Shown here piece after piece: positions 45,270-56,070 of a DNA stretch of 64,000 nucleotides. The notes beneath the pieces are model-generated. The model made no database searches, was not told the origin of the DNA, and saw only the letters and a program-made list of their open reading frames with translations. The stretch's first letter is position 1, and each line of letters opens with the position of its first letter. The DNA comes from CAVZCK01 sp963773735 (GTDB lineage: Bacteria > Pseudomonadota > Alphaproteobacteria > Rhizobiales > Rhodomicrobiaceae), in NCBI GenBank assembly GCA_963773735.1, contig CAVZCK010000004.1, forward strand, positions 279,659 through 343,658. The letters run 5' to 3'. Made by a program: the position numbers and the translations under genes.

Positions 45270-47510
45270 ATGGCCGAAGACATGATTCTCGAACCGGCGC
45301 CGATCGAGCCGGTCAATCTGCGCGATGCGCTGGAAGAGCGCTATCTCGCCTATGCGCTATCCACCATCATGCACCGGGCGCTGCCCGATGTGCGCGACGG
45401 ACTGAAGCCGGTCCACCGCCGCGTGCTGCACGCGATGCGGCAATTGCGGCTCGACCCGGAGGGCGGCTTCAAGAAATGTGCGCGCGTCGTCGGCGACGTC
45501 ATCGGCAAATATCACCCGCATGGCGATCAGTCGGTCTATGACGCGCTGGTGCGCCTCGCCCAGAGTTTTGCGCAGCGCTATCCGCTGGTCGACGGCCAGG
45601 GCAATTTCGGCAATGTCGACGGCGATAATGCCGCCGCCATGCGATACACCGAGGCGCGGCTGACCGAGGTCGCCGCCGCCCTGCTCGACGGCATCGACGA
45701 GGACACGGTCGATTTCCGCGAGACTTATGACGGCGAGGAAAAAGAGCCGGTCGTCCTGCCGGCCGATTTCCCCAATCTTTTGGCGAACGGCTCTTCCGGC
45801 ATCGCCGTCGGCATGGCGACCTCGATCCCGCCGCACAACGCCGAAGAGCTGTGCGATGCGGCACTCTATCTGATCAGAAACCCCGGCGCCCCGGCCACAA
45901 AGCTGATCGATTTCGTTCCCGGCCCGGATTTCCCGACCGGCGGCGTGCTCGTCGAGGATCGTGCCTCGATCATCGAGGCCTATCGCACCGGGCGCGGCGG
46001 CTTCCGCCTGCGCGCGCGCTGGGAGAAGGAAGACACCGGACGCGGCACCTATGTGATCGTCATCACCGAGATTCCCTATCTCGTTCAGAAGTCGCGGCTG
46101 ATCGAGAAGATCGCCGAGCTGCTGGAGGCCAAGCGCCTGCCGCTGCTGGCCGATGTGCGGGACGAGTTGGCCGAGGACATCCGCATCGTGCTGGAGCCAC
46201 GCTCGCGCACGGTCGATGCGACCGTGCTGATGGAGCAGCTGTTCAAGCTGACCGATCTGGAATCGCGCATCTCGCTGAATATGAATGTCTTGAGCCGCGG
46301 GCAGGTGCCGGTCGTGCTCGGCCTCTCCGAAGTGCTGACCGAATGGCTCGGCCACCGCAAGACGGTGCTGAAGCGCCGTTCGGAGCACCGGCTTGCCCAA
46401 ATCGAGCATCGCCTCGAAGTGCTCGGCGGCTATCTCATCGCCTATCTCAACCTCGATCGGGTGATCCGCATCATCCGCGAGGAGGACGAGCCGAAGGCCG
46501 AATTGATCCGGCGCTTCAAGCTGACCGATGTGCAGGCCGAGGCGATCCTCAATATGCGGCTGCGCTCCTTGCGCAAGCTAGAGGAGATCGAGATCCGCAC
46601 CGAGCATGACAAGCTGACCAAGGAAAGGCGCGAGATCGTCGCGCTGCTCAGCTCGGACGAAAAGCAATGGCAGCGCATCTCCGAGCAGATCGCCGAGACC
46701 AAGAAGCGCTTCGGCAAATCGACGGCAGTCGGCCGCCGCCGCACCGGCTTCGCCGAGCTGCCCGAGATCGACATCGATGTCGAGCAGGCCATGGTCGAAA
46801 AGGAGCCGGTCACCATCGTGCTCTCGGAGAAGGGCTGGATCCGCGCCCTCAAGGGCCATCAGGACGATCCCGACAAGCTGCAATTCAAGGCCGAAGACAG
46901 CCTGTTCCGCGCCATCCGCGCGCAATCGACCGACAAGCTGGTGCTGTTCGCCTCCAACGGCAAGTTCTTCACGCTTGACGCTTCGGCGCTGCCCGGCGGG
47001 CGCGGCCATGGCGAGCCGGTGCGGCTGATGATCGATCTGGAGGAGACGAGCGGCATCGTCGAGCTGTTTGTCCACAGGCCGGGACGCAAGCTGCTCGTCG
47101 CCTCGAAGGCCGGCAACGGCTTCATCATTGCCGAGGATGAGGTCGTGGCGCAGACCCGCAAGGGCAAGCAGATCATGACGGTCGCCCCGCCCGATGCCGC
47201 CATTGCCTGCATCGCCGCCGAGGGCGACAGCGTGGCCACCGTCGGCGCAAACCGGAAAATGCTGGTTTTCCCGCTGGAAGAGGTCAATGAGCTGAGCCGC
47301 GGCCGGGGCGTGCGCCTGCAAAAGCTTCGCGATGGCGGGCTCGCCGATGTCACGGTTTTCCGGGCCGAGGAGGGCCTGCGCTGGCAGGACGGTCCGCGCG
47401 TCCGGACCTTCACCGAATTTGCCCCCTGGCAGGGCAAACGCGCCCAGGCGGGGGCAGTTGTCCCCAAAGGTTTCCCCAGGGCGGGCCGTTTCGGCATCAC
47501 CGGCTTCTGA
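45270..47510 (+). CDS. parC: DNA topoisomerase IV subunit A
   Basis: Decatenating type IIA topoisomerase subunit. 746 residues. Winged-helix/breakage domain with active Tyr126 in AAMRYTEAR, ARVVGDVIGKYHPHGDQSVY (81-90 region holding the quinolone site), coiled-coil core, and C-terminal beta-pinwheel (GGRGHGEPVRLM, SRGRGVRLQ). At the usual quinolone positions it has Gln87 and Asp91, likely natural alphaproteobacterial residues. Intact. Confidence 0.95.
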   Translation: MAEDMILEPAPIEPVNLRDALEERYLAYALSTIMHRALPDVRDGLKPVHRRVLHAMRQLRLDPEGGFKKCARVVGDVIGKYHPHGDQSVYDALVRLAQSFAQRYPLVDGQGNFGNVDGDNAAAMRYTEARLTEVAAALLDGIDEDTVDFRETYDGEEKEPVVLPADFPNLLANGSSGIAVGMATSIPPHNAEELCDAALYLIRNPGAPATKLIDFVPGPDFPTGGVLVEDRASIIEAYRTGRGGFRLRARWEKEDTGRGTYVIVITEIPYLVQKSRLIEKIAELLEAKRLPLLADVRDELAEDIRIVLEPRSRTVDATVLMEQLFKLTDLESRISLNMNVLSRGQVPVVLGLSEVLTEWLGHRKTVLKRRSEHRLAQIEHRLEVLGGYLIAYLNLDRVIRIIREEDEPKAELIRRFKLTDVQAEAILNMRLRSLRKLEEIEIRTEHDKLTKERREIVALLSSDEKQWQRISEQIAETKKRFGKSTAVGRRRTGFAELPEIDIDVEQAMVEKEPVTIVLSEKGWIRALKGHQDDPDKLQFKAEDSLFRAIRAQSTDKLVLFASNGKFFTLDASALPGGRGHGEPVRLMIDLEETSGIVELFVHRPGRKLLVASKAGNGFIIAEDEVVAQTRKGKQIMTVAPPDAAIACIAAEGDSVATVGANRKMLVFPLEEVNELSRGRGVRLQKLRDGGLADVTVFRAEEGLRWQDGPRVRTFTEFAPWQGKRAQAGAVVPKGFPRAGRFGITGF

Positions 47511-47601
47511 CAGTAATACCGTCCCCTGGCCGTCCCCCTTTTTGTCATAACCTGGCCTCTCATTTCGTCGGCCCCGGCTCGGAGGCTTGCCCCGGACTTG
47601 A

Positions 47602-48944
47602 TCCCATAGGCGCTAACTTTTGCATTGGCAAATCAGTTGCGCTCTGATTTAAGCTCTGCATGACGGCGGGAAATTCACCTCAGGGATGGAACTGGGATGG
47701 CGTGCTGGCCCGGCTGGGCGAGTACGCCGATCTGGAGCAAAGCGCGCGCGAATTCGGCGCCATCAAGCGCACGCGCGTGATCAAGACGGCGGCTCAGCTG
47801 TTGCGGCTGGTTCTGGCCTATGTGCTGAGCGGGCTTTCGCTGAGGAGCACGGCGGCCTGGGCGGAGGCGGCTGGGGCGGCCTCGTTCTCCGATGTGGCGC
47901 TGCTGAAGCGGCTCAAGGGCTGCGGTCCGTGGCTGGCTGAGCTGGTCGGCATATTGAGCGATGCTCTCACCCCGGAGGCGGCGTGTGGCGCTGACGGCCG
48001 GCGCATTGTGGCGGTTGATGCCACGGCGATTTGCTCGCCGGGCGGCCGGAACAAGCGCTACCGGCTTTTGCATACGGTTTATGATGTTGGCGCCCAGCGC
48101 TTCCGCACCACGTTGGTGACGGAGCGCACGGTCGCCGAGAGGCTTGATGTCGGTTCCATCGAGAAAGGCGAGATCCGCCTCGGCGACCGTGTCTATGCGC
48201 GTTATCACCCTCTATCGGCCGTTGTCGCAGCCGGCGCCGATTATGTGGTTCGGCTAAGCACCATCGCCCTGAGGCTGGAGACGGCGGAGGGCAAGCGGCT
48301 CAACCGGGCCGAGCTGTGCCGGAAAGCCGAGAGCGAGGGCATTCAAGAGGCACGGGTGAAGCTCTGCGACACGGCGGGCGGGGAGGCCCTCGATGCCCGC
48401 GTCATCGCGTTTGCGCTGCCGCCGGCAAAGGCGGCAGCGGCGCGCCGGCTGATGCGCAAGAACGCGCGCAGCTGGGGCTATACACCCAGCGCCGATGCCC
48501 CCATCATCGCCGGTTGCCTGATGCTGATCACCTCGCTTCCTGCCGACGACTGGCCGGCCGAACGCGTGCTCGCTCTCTACCGGCGACGATGGCAGGCCGA
48601 GCTTGCCTTCAAGCGGCTCAAATCCCTGCTCGATCTGGAGGCGCTGAGAGCCTTTGACAGCGAGTTGGTGAGCGCCTGGATCCATGCCGTGCTGCTTGTT
48701 GCCCTGCTCATCGATCTGGAGCGGCCCTCGATGGCGATCGAGGCGCCGGACTCTCCCCGCTCAATGGCCGGCGACGATCCGTCCCCCTATGGCGATTCCT
48801 CGCCCTCCTCGCTTGCGGCATAAGGCTTGCCGTTCTCGCAAGTCCAAGCTTAACGCCTAGGCTCCCTCATCAAGCCCTCAACAGGCTCGCCGAGCCGCCG
48901 CGACGAAGACAAAGCCTCGCCAATCTAAGTTAGCGCCTATGGGA
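47602..48944 (+). mobile_element. IS4-type insertion sequence (about 1.34 kb)
   Basis: Inverted ends read TCCCATAGGCGCTAACTT inward from both sides (47602 and 48944). The transposase fills the interior. The flanks form an inverted repeat themselves: CCGGACTTG on the left, CAAGTCCGG on the right, so the element sits in a palindromic repeat. No clear target duplication. Confidence 0.8.
47660..48823 (+). CDS. IS4-family transposase
   Basis: 387 residues, intact. DDE signature: first Asp in VAVDATAICSPG, and the YREK motif YRRRWQAELAFKRLK (Tyr-x2-Arg-x3-Glu-x6-Lys). Second Asp in RLGDRVYARYHPL. Start ATG at 47660 (MTAGNSPQGW). Nothing indicates inactivation. Confidence 0.9.
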   Translation: MTAGNSPQGWNWDGVLARLGEYADLEQSAREFGAIKRTRVIKTAAQLLRLVLAYVLSGLSLRSTAAWAEAAGAASFSDVALLKRLKGCGPWLAELVGILSDALTPEAACGADGRRIVAVDATAICSPGGRNKRYRLLHTVYDVGAQRFRTTLVTERTVAERLDVGSIEKGEIRLGDRVYARYHPLSAVVAAGADYVVRLSTIALRLETAEGKRLNRAELCRKAESEGIQEARVKLCDTAGGEALDARVIAFALPPAKAAAARRLMRKNARSWGYTPSADAPIIAGCLMLITSLPADDWPAERVLALYRRRWQAELAFKRLKSLLDLEALRAFDSELVSAWIHAVLLVALLIDLERPSMAIEAPDSPRSMAGDDPSPYGDSSPSSLAA

Positions 48945-49169
48945 GCAAGTCCGGCAATGACGGATGCTGCAGCGCTCTGGCCAACAGCAAACCCCTCGCC
49001 ATTTTCTCCCTTCGTCTCCCCGGCCGGCCGTCAGGCCGTGCCAAGGTCACATTCGGCCTCTCATCGCGCGACCCCGGGTCTCGCGTCGCTCGCCCGGGGT
49101 GACGAAATCTCCGCAGCACCAATCCCCTCGCCGGGCTGGGCCCGCGAGGCTTTGCGGTCTTTGTTTGGG

Positions 49170-49215
49170 CATGATCTTTACCGCAAAACCGGTTCCCACT
49201 TTTGCGGGATCATGC
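49170..49215. repeat. Palindromic repeat of the AAAACCGGTTCCC family
   Basis: Arms ATGATC..CCGCAAAA and TTTTGCGG..GATCAT around CCGGTTCCCAC; cleanest example of this family in the window. Confidence 0.8.
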
Positions 49216-49828
49216 ACCTGATCCACCCCGCAAGGGGCGGCGCGGGCAGCCGTGAGGCTGGTCCGTATGTTAGTGTTCAGCCTCTCGGCTGCCCACGCGC
49301 GGCGATATTCTGGCGGCGGCTCCACAATCCCTTCTTTGCTCATGGAACGGCCATGCGGGCGGGCTTTGCCTCGACAAGCGCTCCATTTCCACCATCCCCG
49401 CAGTCGCGGCTGCGGGCGATCTCGCGCATCGGCTTGCGAAGCGGGGATGATCCCGGTCCCCTCGCCAACACGCCGGCGGCGCCGCGGAACCCTCGCGAGA
49501 GCCGGGCGGCGGGGCAGCACTTTCGAACCCGCGGGCTCACATGGGCCGGACCTGCAACCATGGGCATCCCAGCCGCATGGTGGGCGAAGCCGCAACCCCT
49601 GGGCTTGGGACCGTTACTCCCGCCGCGCATGTGGCCTGCCTCGCGACAGGGCCATCGCACGCGGACTTACCCAGGCACCGCGATCCTTCCCCACATGGCC
49701 AAGTCGGTCTTAAGCCCGGCGCCCCTTCGGGGAAGCGACTGCGGCGGAGTGTAAGCGAGGCGCGGAGGGCGGGAATAAGTTTGAAGGCGCGATTTGCTGG
49801 CTTGGTGAATGGAGGGTTGATGGCGTTC

Positions 49829-49950
49829 TCCCTCTCCCTCTCCCATGGGGAGAGGGTTGGGGTGAGGGGATTAATCGCCTGAAATTGAGGTATATACCCC
49901 TCACCCGGCGCTGGCGCGCCGCCCTCTCCCACTGGGAGAGGGCAAGACGG
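49829..49950. repeat. Palindromic intergenic repeat (REP-like), second copy
   Basis: CCCTCTCCCATGGGGAGAGGG-type and CCCTCTCCCACTGGGAGAGGG-type hairpins with a central CCCTCACCC and GGCGCGCC; related to 17888-18055. Confidence 0.8.
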
Positions 49951-50452
49951 CACTGTCCAGCGCCTGCTTCGTCGCCCCGGGCGAGCGAAGCGAAGACCCG
50001 AGGCCTACTCGCGTTTCATCTGGCAAGGAGGTCGCTGAAAAGCCAATGGCCCCCGGCTCGGAGGCCGGGGCAGGCGAGCGAAGCGAGACCTGAGGACCCA
50101 TGCCGTTACCTCGAAGCAAATGCGAGGTTCTACATAGCTGGCATGAGTTCCGCGTGTTCCTCGGGGCAAGCCCGCGGACGACAGATCGTAAGCTTGGATC
50201 AAGTCCGGCAATGACGGATCAGGGATTGTATTTGCTGCCCGGATTTGGACGGCCGCTATCGGCTTCCAATAACGAGCAAGAGAGTTTGAGAAGTTTTTCA
50301 CAGGCCCGCACATGCCTTAATTCGGCAACAGTTCGCTCTATTGTCATGGTTAACGGATTCTTAACGATCGGCATCGCGGTCGAAGGGCGAGACCGCCCCT
50401 TCGAAAACAGATGGCGGAATGCGCGACGGCCGGACGGGGGCAGCGGGAAAGC

Positions 50453-50956
50453 ATGCTTTTGCGAGCGGGCGCGACGGCACTCATCCTTTCAGCTTTGACG
50501 CTGGCCAATGCGAATGCCGGCGAATGCGGGCGCGAGGCGTTCGCGGCGGTGGTGAGCGAGGCGAGCACCGCGCTGACCGCGATGAATGAAACGCAAAAGC
50601 AGAGTTTTCACGCCCGGCTTCAGCTTCTCAAGACGCGCACTGGCTGGTCCGACGCCGATTACGTCGCCAACGCCAGGCCCTTCGTTCAGGACGACCGCAT
50701 CGCCGCGATCGACGCCGAGACTAAGGCGCTGCTCGCCAAGGTTCCCGAGCTCGGCGCCTCCGGGCAGCCGTCCCCGGCCCTTGCCGGTGCCGTTGCCTCG
50801 ATTGAGACGTCCACGGATCAACATTGCGCCATGCTCGGCCAGCTCCGCGGGCTGATGGCGAAAGTCGTCGAAAATAACCGCGCCAAATGGACTTACATGA
50901 TCGGCAAGGTCGACGCCGCGCTTGAGAGTGCGCGTCAAGCCAAGGCAGGGCAATGA
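50453..50956 (+). CDS. Periplasmic helical protein, unknown function
   Basis: 167 residues from ATG 50453, signal peptide (TALILSALTLANANA). The mature part is helical (EASTALTAMNETQKQSFHAR, RAKWTYMIGKVDAALESARQ) with two cysteines (GECGRE, DQHCAML). It resembles short hypothetical periplasmic proteins of the order; no function recognised. Confidence 0.65.
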   Translation: MLLRAGATALILSALTLANANAGECGREAFAAVVSEASTALTAMNETQKQSFHARLQLLKTRTGWSDADYVANARPFVQDDRIAAIDAETKALLAKVPELGASGQPSPALAGAVASIETSTDQHCAMLGQLRGLMAKVVENNRAKWTYMIGKVDAALESARQAKAGQ

Positions 50957-51658
50957 GACGGGCTCGGCAGATCGCCATGGACAGCCACGAGCGGGCCGGG
51001 GGCCGAAAAAGCGCTTGCTTTCGCGTTAGCGCGGATCTGATTCGCAGACTTGCCGCTTCAGGGATAAGTCTCGTCTCGGGCAGGAAGCTTCGTCTGAATA
51101 AAACGTCAAATATTTGCGAGACGAATAAGCTTTTTCCCGCTTCGGAACGCCGGAAAACTGCAGAGTTACCCATAATAAGTGCGCGCCTGCTCTTATCAAA
51201 AACAGCAGATGCGATTCGCCTTATACTGCCGCGCTCCCGAGCGGAGAATGCTTCAATTCCGCAGCCGGACGATGAGCAAAGCGTTAAGTAACGATTTCGC
51301 TTCGCGCGAGATTAGTTTGGTTGTGCCTTCTCGTTACTGCTACCTATGCGAGAAAAACCGTAGTTTTCGTGGCGATTCCGCCACAAGCGTTGGTTGGATT
51401 AAGCCGTCGAGCGGGGTTCTTGTTTACCGCCCCGAGGGTTTCGTCTAACAAAAATGTGTAAGCCCGACGAGCCGATGGGAAGTGAAAGCTGGCTCCAAGG
51501 CTAAGAAGTTTGAGCTGTCAGCATCATGGGGTTTATCCGCTGGCAGACTTGAAGGGCAGAGACCTCCGGCGCTGACGTGAAGGTGTCTCTGTATTTGGGA
51601 AGGCCCGGCAGGTCCAAGCCTGGGGGGCTGTTTGGAGAGAGAGATGATTGGGGGATCC
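50957..51658. other. Porin leader / non-coding gap
   Basis: About 700 bases, lower in GC than the surroundings between 51050 and 51400. It probably carries the porin promoter and a long leader. No convincing ORF; a G-rich stretch (GGGGGGCTG near 51621) and the ribosome binding site GGGGGATCC precede the porin ATG. Confidence 0.45.
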
Positions 51659-52875
51659 ATGAAGATGACCAGTCGCTTTGCTTTGGTCGCGGCTGCCGGT
51701 TTGCTCCTGGGTGCGACTGTTTCAGCAAAAGCTGTGAAGGCCGCCGACCTTGGTGGCGGATGCTGCGCCGACCTGGAAGAGCGCGTTGCCGAACTTGAAG
51801 CCACGACCGCTCGCAAGGGCAATCGCGTGGTTTCGCTGCAGATCTACGGCCAGGTCGAATAAGGGCTTGTTGATCTGGGACGACGGGAAGAACAGCGACG
51901 CATATATTGTCGATACCGACGAATCGGGCACCCGCATGGGCGCGATCGGCACGGCGACGATTAGCCCCGGCATGACCGCAGGCTTCAATATCGAGTACGA
52001 CCTGCAGCAGGCGCCCTCCAATGACGTGTCGGCGACAAACGATAATCCGACATTTGTTGACGGGGGTGACACCCCCGAAAGCGAACAACAGAGAAGCTTG
52101 TTCGGGCTCCGTATCGCCAATCTGTATGTCGAAAGCGCAAGGTTCGGCCGGGTCACGATCGGTCACGGCAGCGCCGCTTCTGACTATGCGTCGGAAGTCG
52201 TGCTCGGGAACTCGCTTTCCACCTCGAACATCCTCGTCGGCAACAACTTCGTGATCAACGGAAGCGGTAGCAAACCTTGTCCAGTTGGACCAGCAATCTC
52301 GACGGTTCCCGGAACAACAATGTCCGCTACGACTTCGCCGGAGTTTTACGGTTTTATCGCATCCGCGTCTTGGGGCGAGAACGACCAGTGGGATGTCGCT
52401 CTGCGCTTCAAGAAGGAATGGAATTCCATCCGCGTCGCGGCAGCTCTTGCCTATCAGGACTTGAGCGACGATACCCTCTTCTCCGGAGACAAGGGCCATT
52501 TTACGGTAGTTGACGGGTCTATCTCCGTGATGCACGTTCCGACAGGCATCTACGGTGCGTTCGCCGCCGGCAGCAAGGACTTCGACGACAAGGCCTTCGC
52601 TGATCCGAGTTTCTGGTACGTCCAGGGCGGTATCGAGAAGAAGTTCTTGCCGTATGGTTCCACGACGCTCTATGCCGATTACGGTATCTATGATGACTTC
52701 ATCGACAACGGCTCCGAAGCCACGCGTTGGGGTCTGGGTATCGTTCAGAAGATCGACAGCGCCGCGATGGACATCTATGCGAAGGGATATTTCTACAGTT
52801 TCGATCAGGGCAATTGCGACAGGCTCGTGCGACGATCTGAGCATGGTCCTCGTCGGTTCGCGCATCAAGTTCTAA
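51659..52875 (+). pseudogene. Porin (porin_2 / Omp2b-like), two frameshifts
   Basis: Outer-membrane general porin of about 403 residues. ATG 51659, signal peptide (LVAAAGLLLGATVSAKAVKA), a CCADLEERVAELEA coiled segment, then the barrel (VSLQIYGQVNKGLLIWDDG, NLYVESARFGRVTIGHG). One extra G at about 51857 creates TAA right after IYGQVE. A second extra base near 52815 displaces the native end DDLSMVLVGSRIKF, whose stop is 52873-52875. A strong terminator follows. Porin_2 is nearly confined to Hyphomicrobiales. A consensus error seems likely. Confidence 0.9.
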
Positions 52876-52900
52876 TCCGGCTGTACCTAAGCTAGCTGAG

Positions 52901-52928
52901 AGAGCCGCCCTTCGGGGCGGCTCTTTTC
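52901..52928 (+). terminator. Rho-independent terminator of the porin gene
   Basis: Perfect 10-bp stem AGAGCCGCCC / GGGCGGCTCT with a TTCG tetraloop and TTTCTTTT tail. Confidence 0.95.
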
Positions 52929-53106
52929 TTTTGCCATGGTGCTGATTGTGTCGAGGGCGAATCGGCCCGACATTCGATTCGTGCGCTGCCCGGCTCACGG
53001 CGGAGGCCCAAAGACGTGATTTGGCCGCGCGTCACGATCGGCGCTATTGCTGGCTGCGTCCCGATCCGAAATTGTCAGCCGTGCGCGGCACGGTCAGGAG
53101 GCGATC

Positions 53107-54346
53107 ATGGCGCCGGCACCCGAAAAGCTCATGTTTCCAGGCTCGCAAGGGCATTCGCTGGCGGCGCGGTGGGAGCGTCCCGCCGGCAAGCCGAAGGCGA
53201 CCGCGATCTTCGCTCACTGCTTCACCTGCTCCAAGGACGTTTTCGCCGCTTCGCAAATCGCCAGGGAACTCGCCGCGCGCGGCTTTCAGGTGCTGCGCTT
53301 CGACTTCACCGGCCTCGGCGCCAGCCAGGGCGAATTCGCCAACACCAACTTTTCCTCCAACGTCCAGGATCTGCTCGCCGCCGCCGACTATCTCCGCTCT
53401 CAGGGCCGCGCACCGGATCTCTTGATCGGCCACAGCCTTGGCGGCGCGGCGGTGCTCGCGGCGGCCGGCGATATTCCCGAGGCCAAGGCCGTCGCAACCA
53501 TCGGCGCGCCCGCCGATGCCGCCCATGTCGTCAAGCATTTTGCGGCGCATGTCGATGAGATCCGCGGCAAAGGCGAGGCGCAGGTCACGCTCGCCGGCCG
53601 CAAGTTTCACATAAAAAAGCAGTTCCTCGACGATCTGGAGACGGCGAGCTTTCGCGATCGCATTGCCAAGATGCACAAGGCGCTGCTGATTTTCCACGCC
53701 CCGACCGACAACACGGTCGGCATCGAAAATGCGCAGGCGATTTTCGAGGCGGCCAAGCACCCGAAGAGCTTCATTTCGCTCGACGGTGCCGATCATCTGC
53801 TCTCACGCCGCGAGGATGCCGCCTATGTCGCCGAGGTGCTGAGCGCCTGGGCGTCGCGCTACATCACCGGCGAGACCGCCGAGGAAGAGGCCGGACCGCC
53901 TGAGGGCGTGGTTGTCGTGTCCGAGACCGGCGCCGGCAAATTCCAGCAGAGCGTCCGCGTCGGTTCGCACCGGCTTTTCGCCGATGAGCCGGCCGATGTC
54001 GGCGGCATGGATACGGGGCCGACGCCTTATGATTTCCTCGCCATCGGTCTCGGCGGCTGTACGGCGATGACGATGCGTCTCTATGCGGAGCTGAAGAAGA
54101 TCCCGCTCGATCACGTCGAGGTGCTGGTCCGCCACGAAAAGCGCCACGCCAAGGATTGCGAGGAGCTGCGAGGAGAAGGAGGGCGCGCGCATCGATCATT
54201 TCGACCGCACTTTGCGGATCAGCGGCGGCGATCTGACGGAGGCGCAGCGTCAAAAACTGATCGAGATCGCCAACCGCTGCCCGGTGCACCGCACGCTCGA
54301 AGCCGGCGCGCGGATCAACACGACCGTCGAACCGCCGGTGCGATAG
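53107..54346 (+). pseudogene. Alpha/beta-hydrolase-OsmC fusion protein, one frameshift
   Basis: About 413 codons. Residues 1-255: alpha/beta-hydrolase (IFAHCFTCSKD, FDFTGLGASQGEF, elbow IGHSLGG, LDGADHLL). Residues ~270-413: OsmC/Ohr-like peroxiredoxin (PYDFLAIGLGGCTAMTMRLY with resolving-type Cys; second Cys in ANRCPVHRTLE). An extra base near 54166 moves the OsmC end to the next frame, ending at TAG 54344-54346. Such fusions are known; the hydrolase may release substrates for hydroperoxide reduction. Start ATG 53107 after CAGGAGG. Confidence 0.85.
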
Positions 54347-54473
54347 GCGGGCGGGCTCTACGAGAAAACGAAGCGCGACCTCCTGCCTGAAGCGCTCCAT
54401 GTTTTGCCGGCGTCGATTTGTGTTAGAACTCGCGTCTTGTCCGCAACGCCTGCGCGAGCCAACATCGTTATCA

Positions 54474-56070
54474 TGGCACAATCCCCATCAGCCGCACGGA
54501 GTGGTGCCGCGCCAGGCGGCCCGCCGGTCGTCATCGTCGGCGGCGGTCTCGCCGGGCTGTTCGCCGCGCTGAAGCTCGCGCCGATGCCGGTCACCATCGT
54601 AACGCCGCGTCCGCTCGGCGAAGGCGCGTCGAGCGCCTGGGCGCAGGCCGGCATCGCGGCCGCAATCGGCGAGGGCGACAGTTTTGAGAAGCACGCCGCC
54701 GATACGATCCGCGCCGGGGCGGGTCTGTGTGACGAAGCGATCGTCAACATGGTCGTGCGCGAAGGCCCCGCGCGCATCGAGGATCTCTTGCGCTTCGGCG
54801 TGCCGTTCGACCGCGATCTCGAAGGCCGGCTGCGCCAGTCCCGCGAGGCGGCGCATAGCGAGCGCCGCGTGGTCGGCGTTCGCGGCGATCAGGCAGGCAA
54901 GGCCATCATGGCGGCGCTGATCGCGACGGCACGGCAGACGCCGTCGATCACGGTCCTGGAAGAAATGGCCGCCGTCGATCTCGCGCTCGGAGGCGGCCAG
55001 GTCACCGGCCTCTATTATGCCCCCTCGCACGGAGGCAGCGCCGCCGCAAGCGATTATCTGCCCGCGCGCGCCGTGGTCCTGGCGACAGGCGGCGTCGGCC
55101 AGCTCTACACACTGACGACGAATCCGCCTGAGGCACGAGGCGACGGCATCGCCATCGCGGCACGGGCCGGGGCAGTGATCGCGGACCCAGAATTCGTGCA
55201 GTTTCACCCGACAGCGCTCGATATCGGCCAGCACCCGGCGCCGCTTGCGACCGAGGCTCTGCGCGGCGAAGGCGCAAAGCTCGTCAACCGGCTTGGCGAA
55301 CGCTTCATGCTTGCGATCCACGCCGACGCCGAACTGGCTCCGCGCGATGTCGTGGCGCGCGGCGTTCAGATCGAGTATGCGAGCGGGACGCGGCGCCTTC
55401 CTCGATTGCCGCGGCAAGCTCGGCGCCGAAATGCCGGAGCATTTTCCGACCGTTTACGCAGCCTGCGCGGCGGCGGGGCTCGACCCGGCGACCGATCTCA
55501 TTCCCATCGCGCCCGCCGCGCATTATCACATGGGCGGCATCCGGACGGATAAAGATGCGCGCACCGGCCTTGCTGGGCTATGGGCTGTCGGCGAGGTCGC
55601 CTGCACCGGCCTTCACGGCGCGAACCGCCTCGCGTCCAATTCGCTGCTGGAGGCGGTGGTGATGGCGGCGCGCGCGGCGGAAGATATTGCCGGGACCAAC
55701 GCGGCTTCCGCCCTCCGGCCGCCGCAATCTGCGCCGGTTTACGATGCCCGGCTTGATGCTGCCCCGATGATGGCGCTCGAAGAGGCGATGAGCACGCTGT
55801 GTCGGCGTCGTCCGCTCGGCCGAGAGCCTGGTTACCGCGCTCGGCCTGATCGAGGATCTGGCGCGCGAAGCGGCTCCATCGTCCCCGCTCGCCAATATGA
55901 CCGATGCCGCGCGCTTCATGGCTGTTGCCGCCTTTACCCGCGAGGAAAGCCGCGGCGCCCATTGCCGTACGGATTTCCCGGACATGTCGAGCCAGGCTCG
56001 CCGCAGCTTCCTGACTTTGGCCGAGGCTCGGGAAAAGTCGATCGATATATTGAAAAGGCAAGGAGAATGA
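54474..56070 (+). pseudogene. nadB: L-aspartate oxidase, two frameshifts
   Basis: Flavoenzyme making iminoaspartate in NAD synthesis. About 530 codons, normal size. The FAD motif VVIVGGGLAGLFAALKL, SSAWAQAGIAAA, ATGGVGQLYT and VQFHPTALDI are in frame 1. HYHMGGIRTD and GLHGANRLASNSLLEAVV (active site) are in frame 2 after about 55385. The helical end (TDFPDMSSQARRSFLTLAEA) is in frame 3 after about 55798. Both steps are +1. The stop overlaps the nadC start (ATGA). Confidence 0.9.

Larger units (their letters stand above)
48945..50452. other. Repeat-rich non-coding region (1.5 kb)
   Basis: No gene found on either strand. The region is a mosaic of dispersed motifs: CAAGTCCGGCAATGAC at 48946 and again near 50195, GCGAGCGAAGCGAAGAC-like stretches near 49980 and 50070, the AAAACCGG hairpin at 49170 and the REP-like block at 49829. 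It looks like a repeat graveyard downstream of an IS. Confidence 0.7.

Noticed and set aside
45270..47510. Quinolone-resistance mutation in parC (Gln at the Ser80-equivalent)
   Set aside because: Gln there is probably the native residue in alphaproteobacterial ParC; no evidence of an acquired change.
48945..50452. Several 100-270-codon frames on both strands
   Set aside because: They run across palindromic and dispersed repeats, are Arg/Pro/Ser-rich, and lack ribosome binding sites.
50953..51291. 112-codon + frame upstream of the porin
   Set aside because: No family resemblance, weak start, and low-GC leader composition; more likely the porin promoter region.
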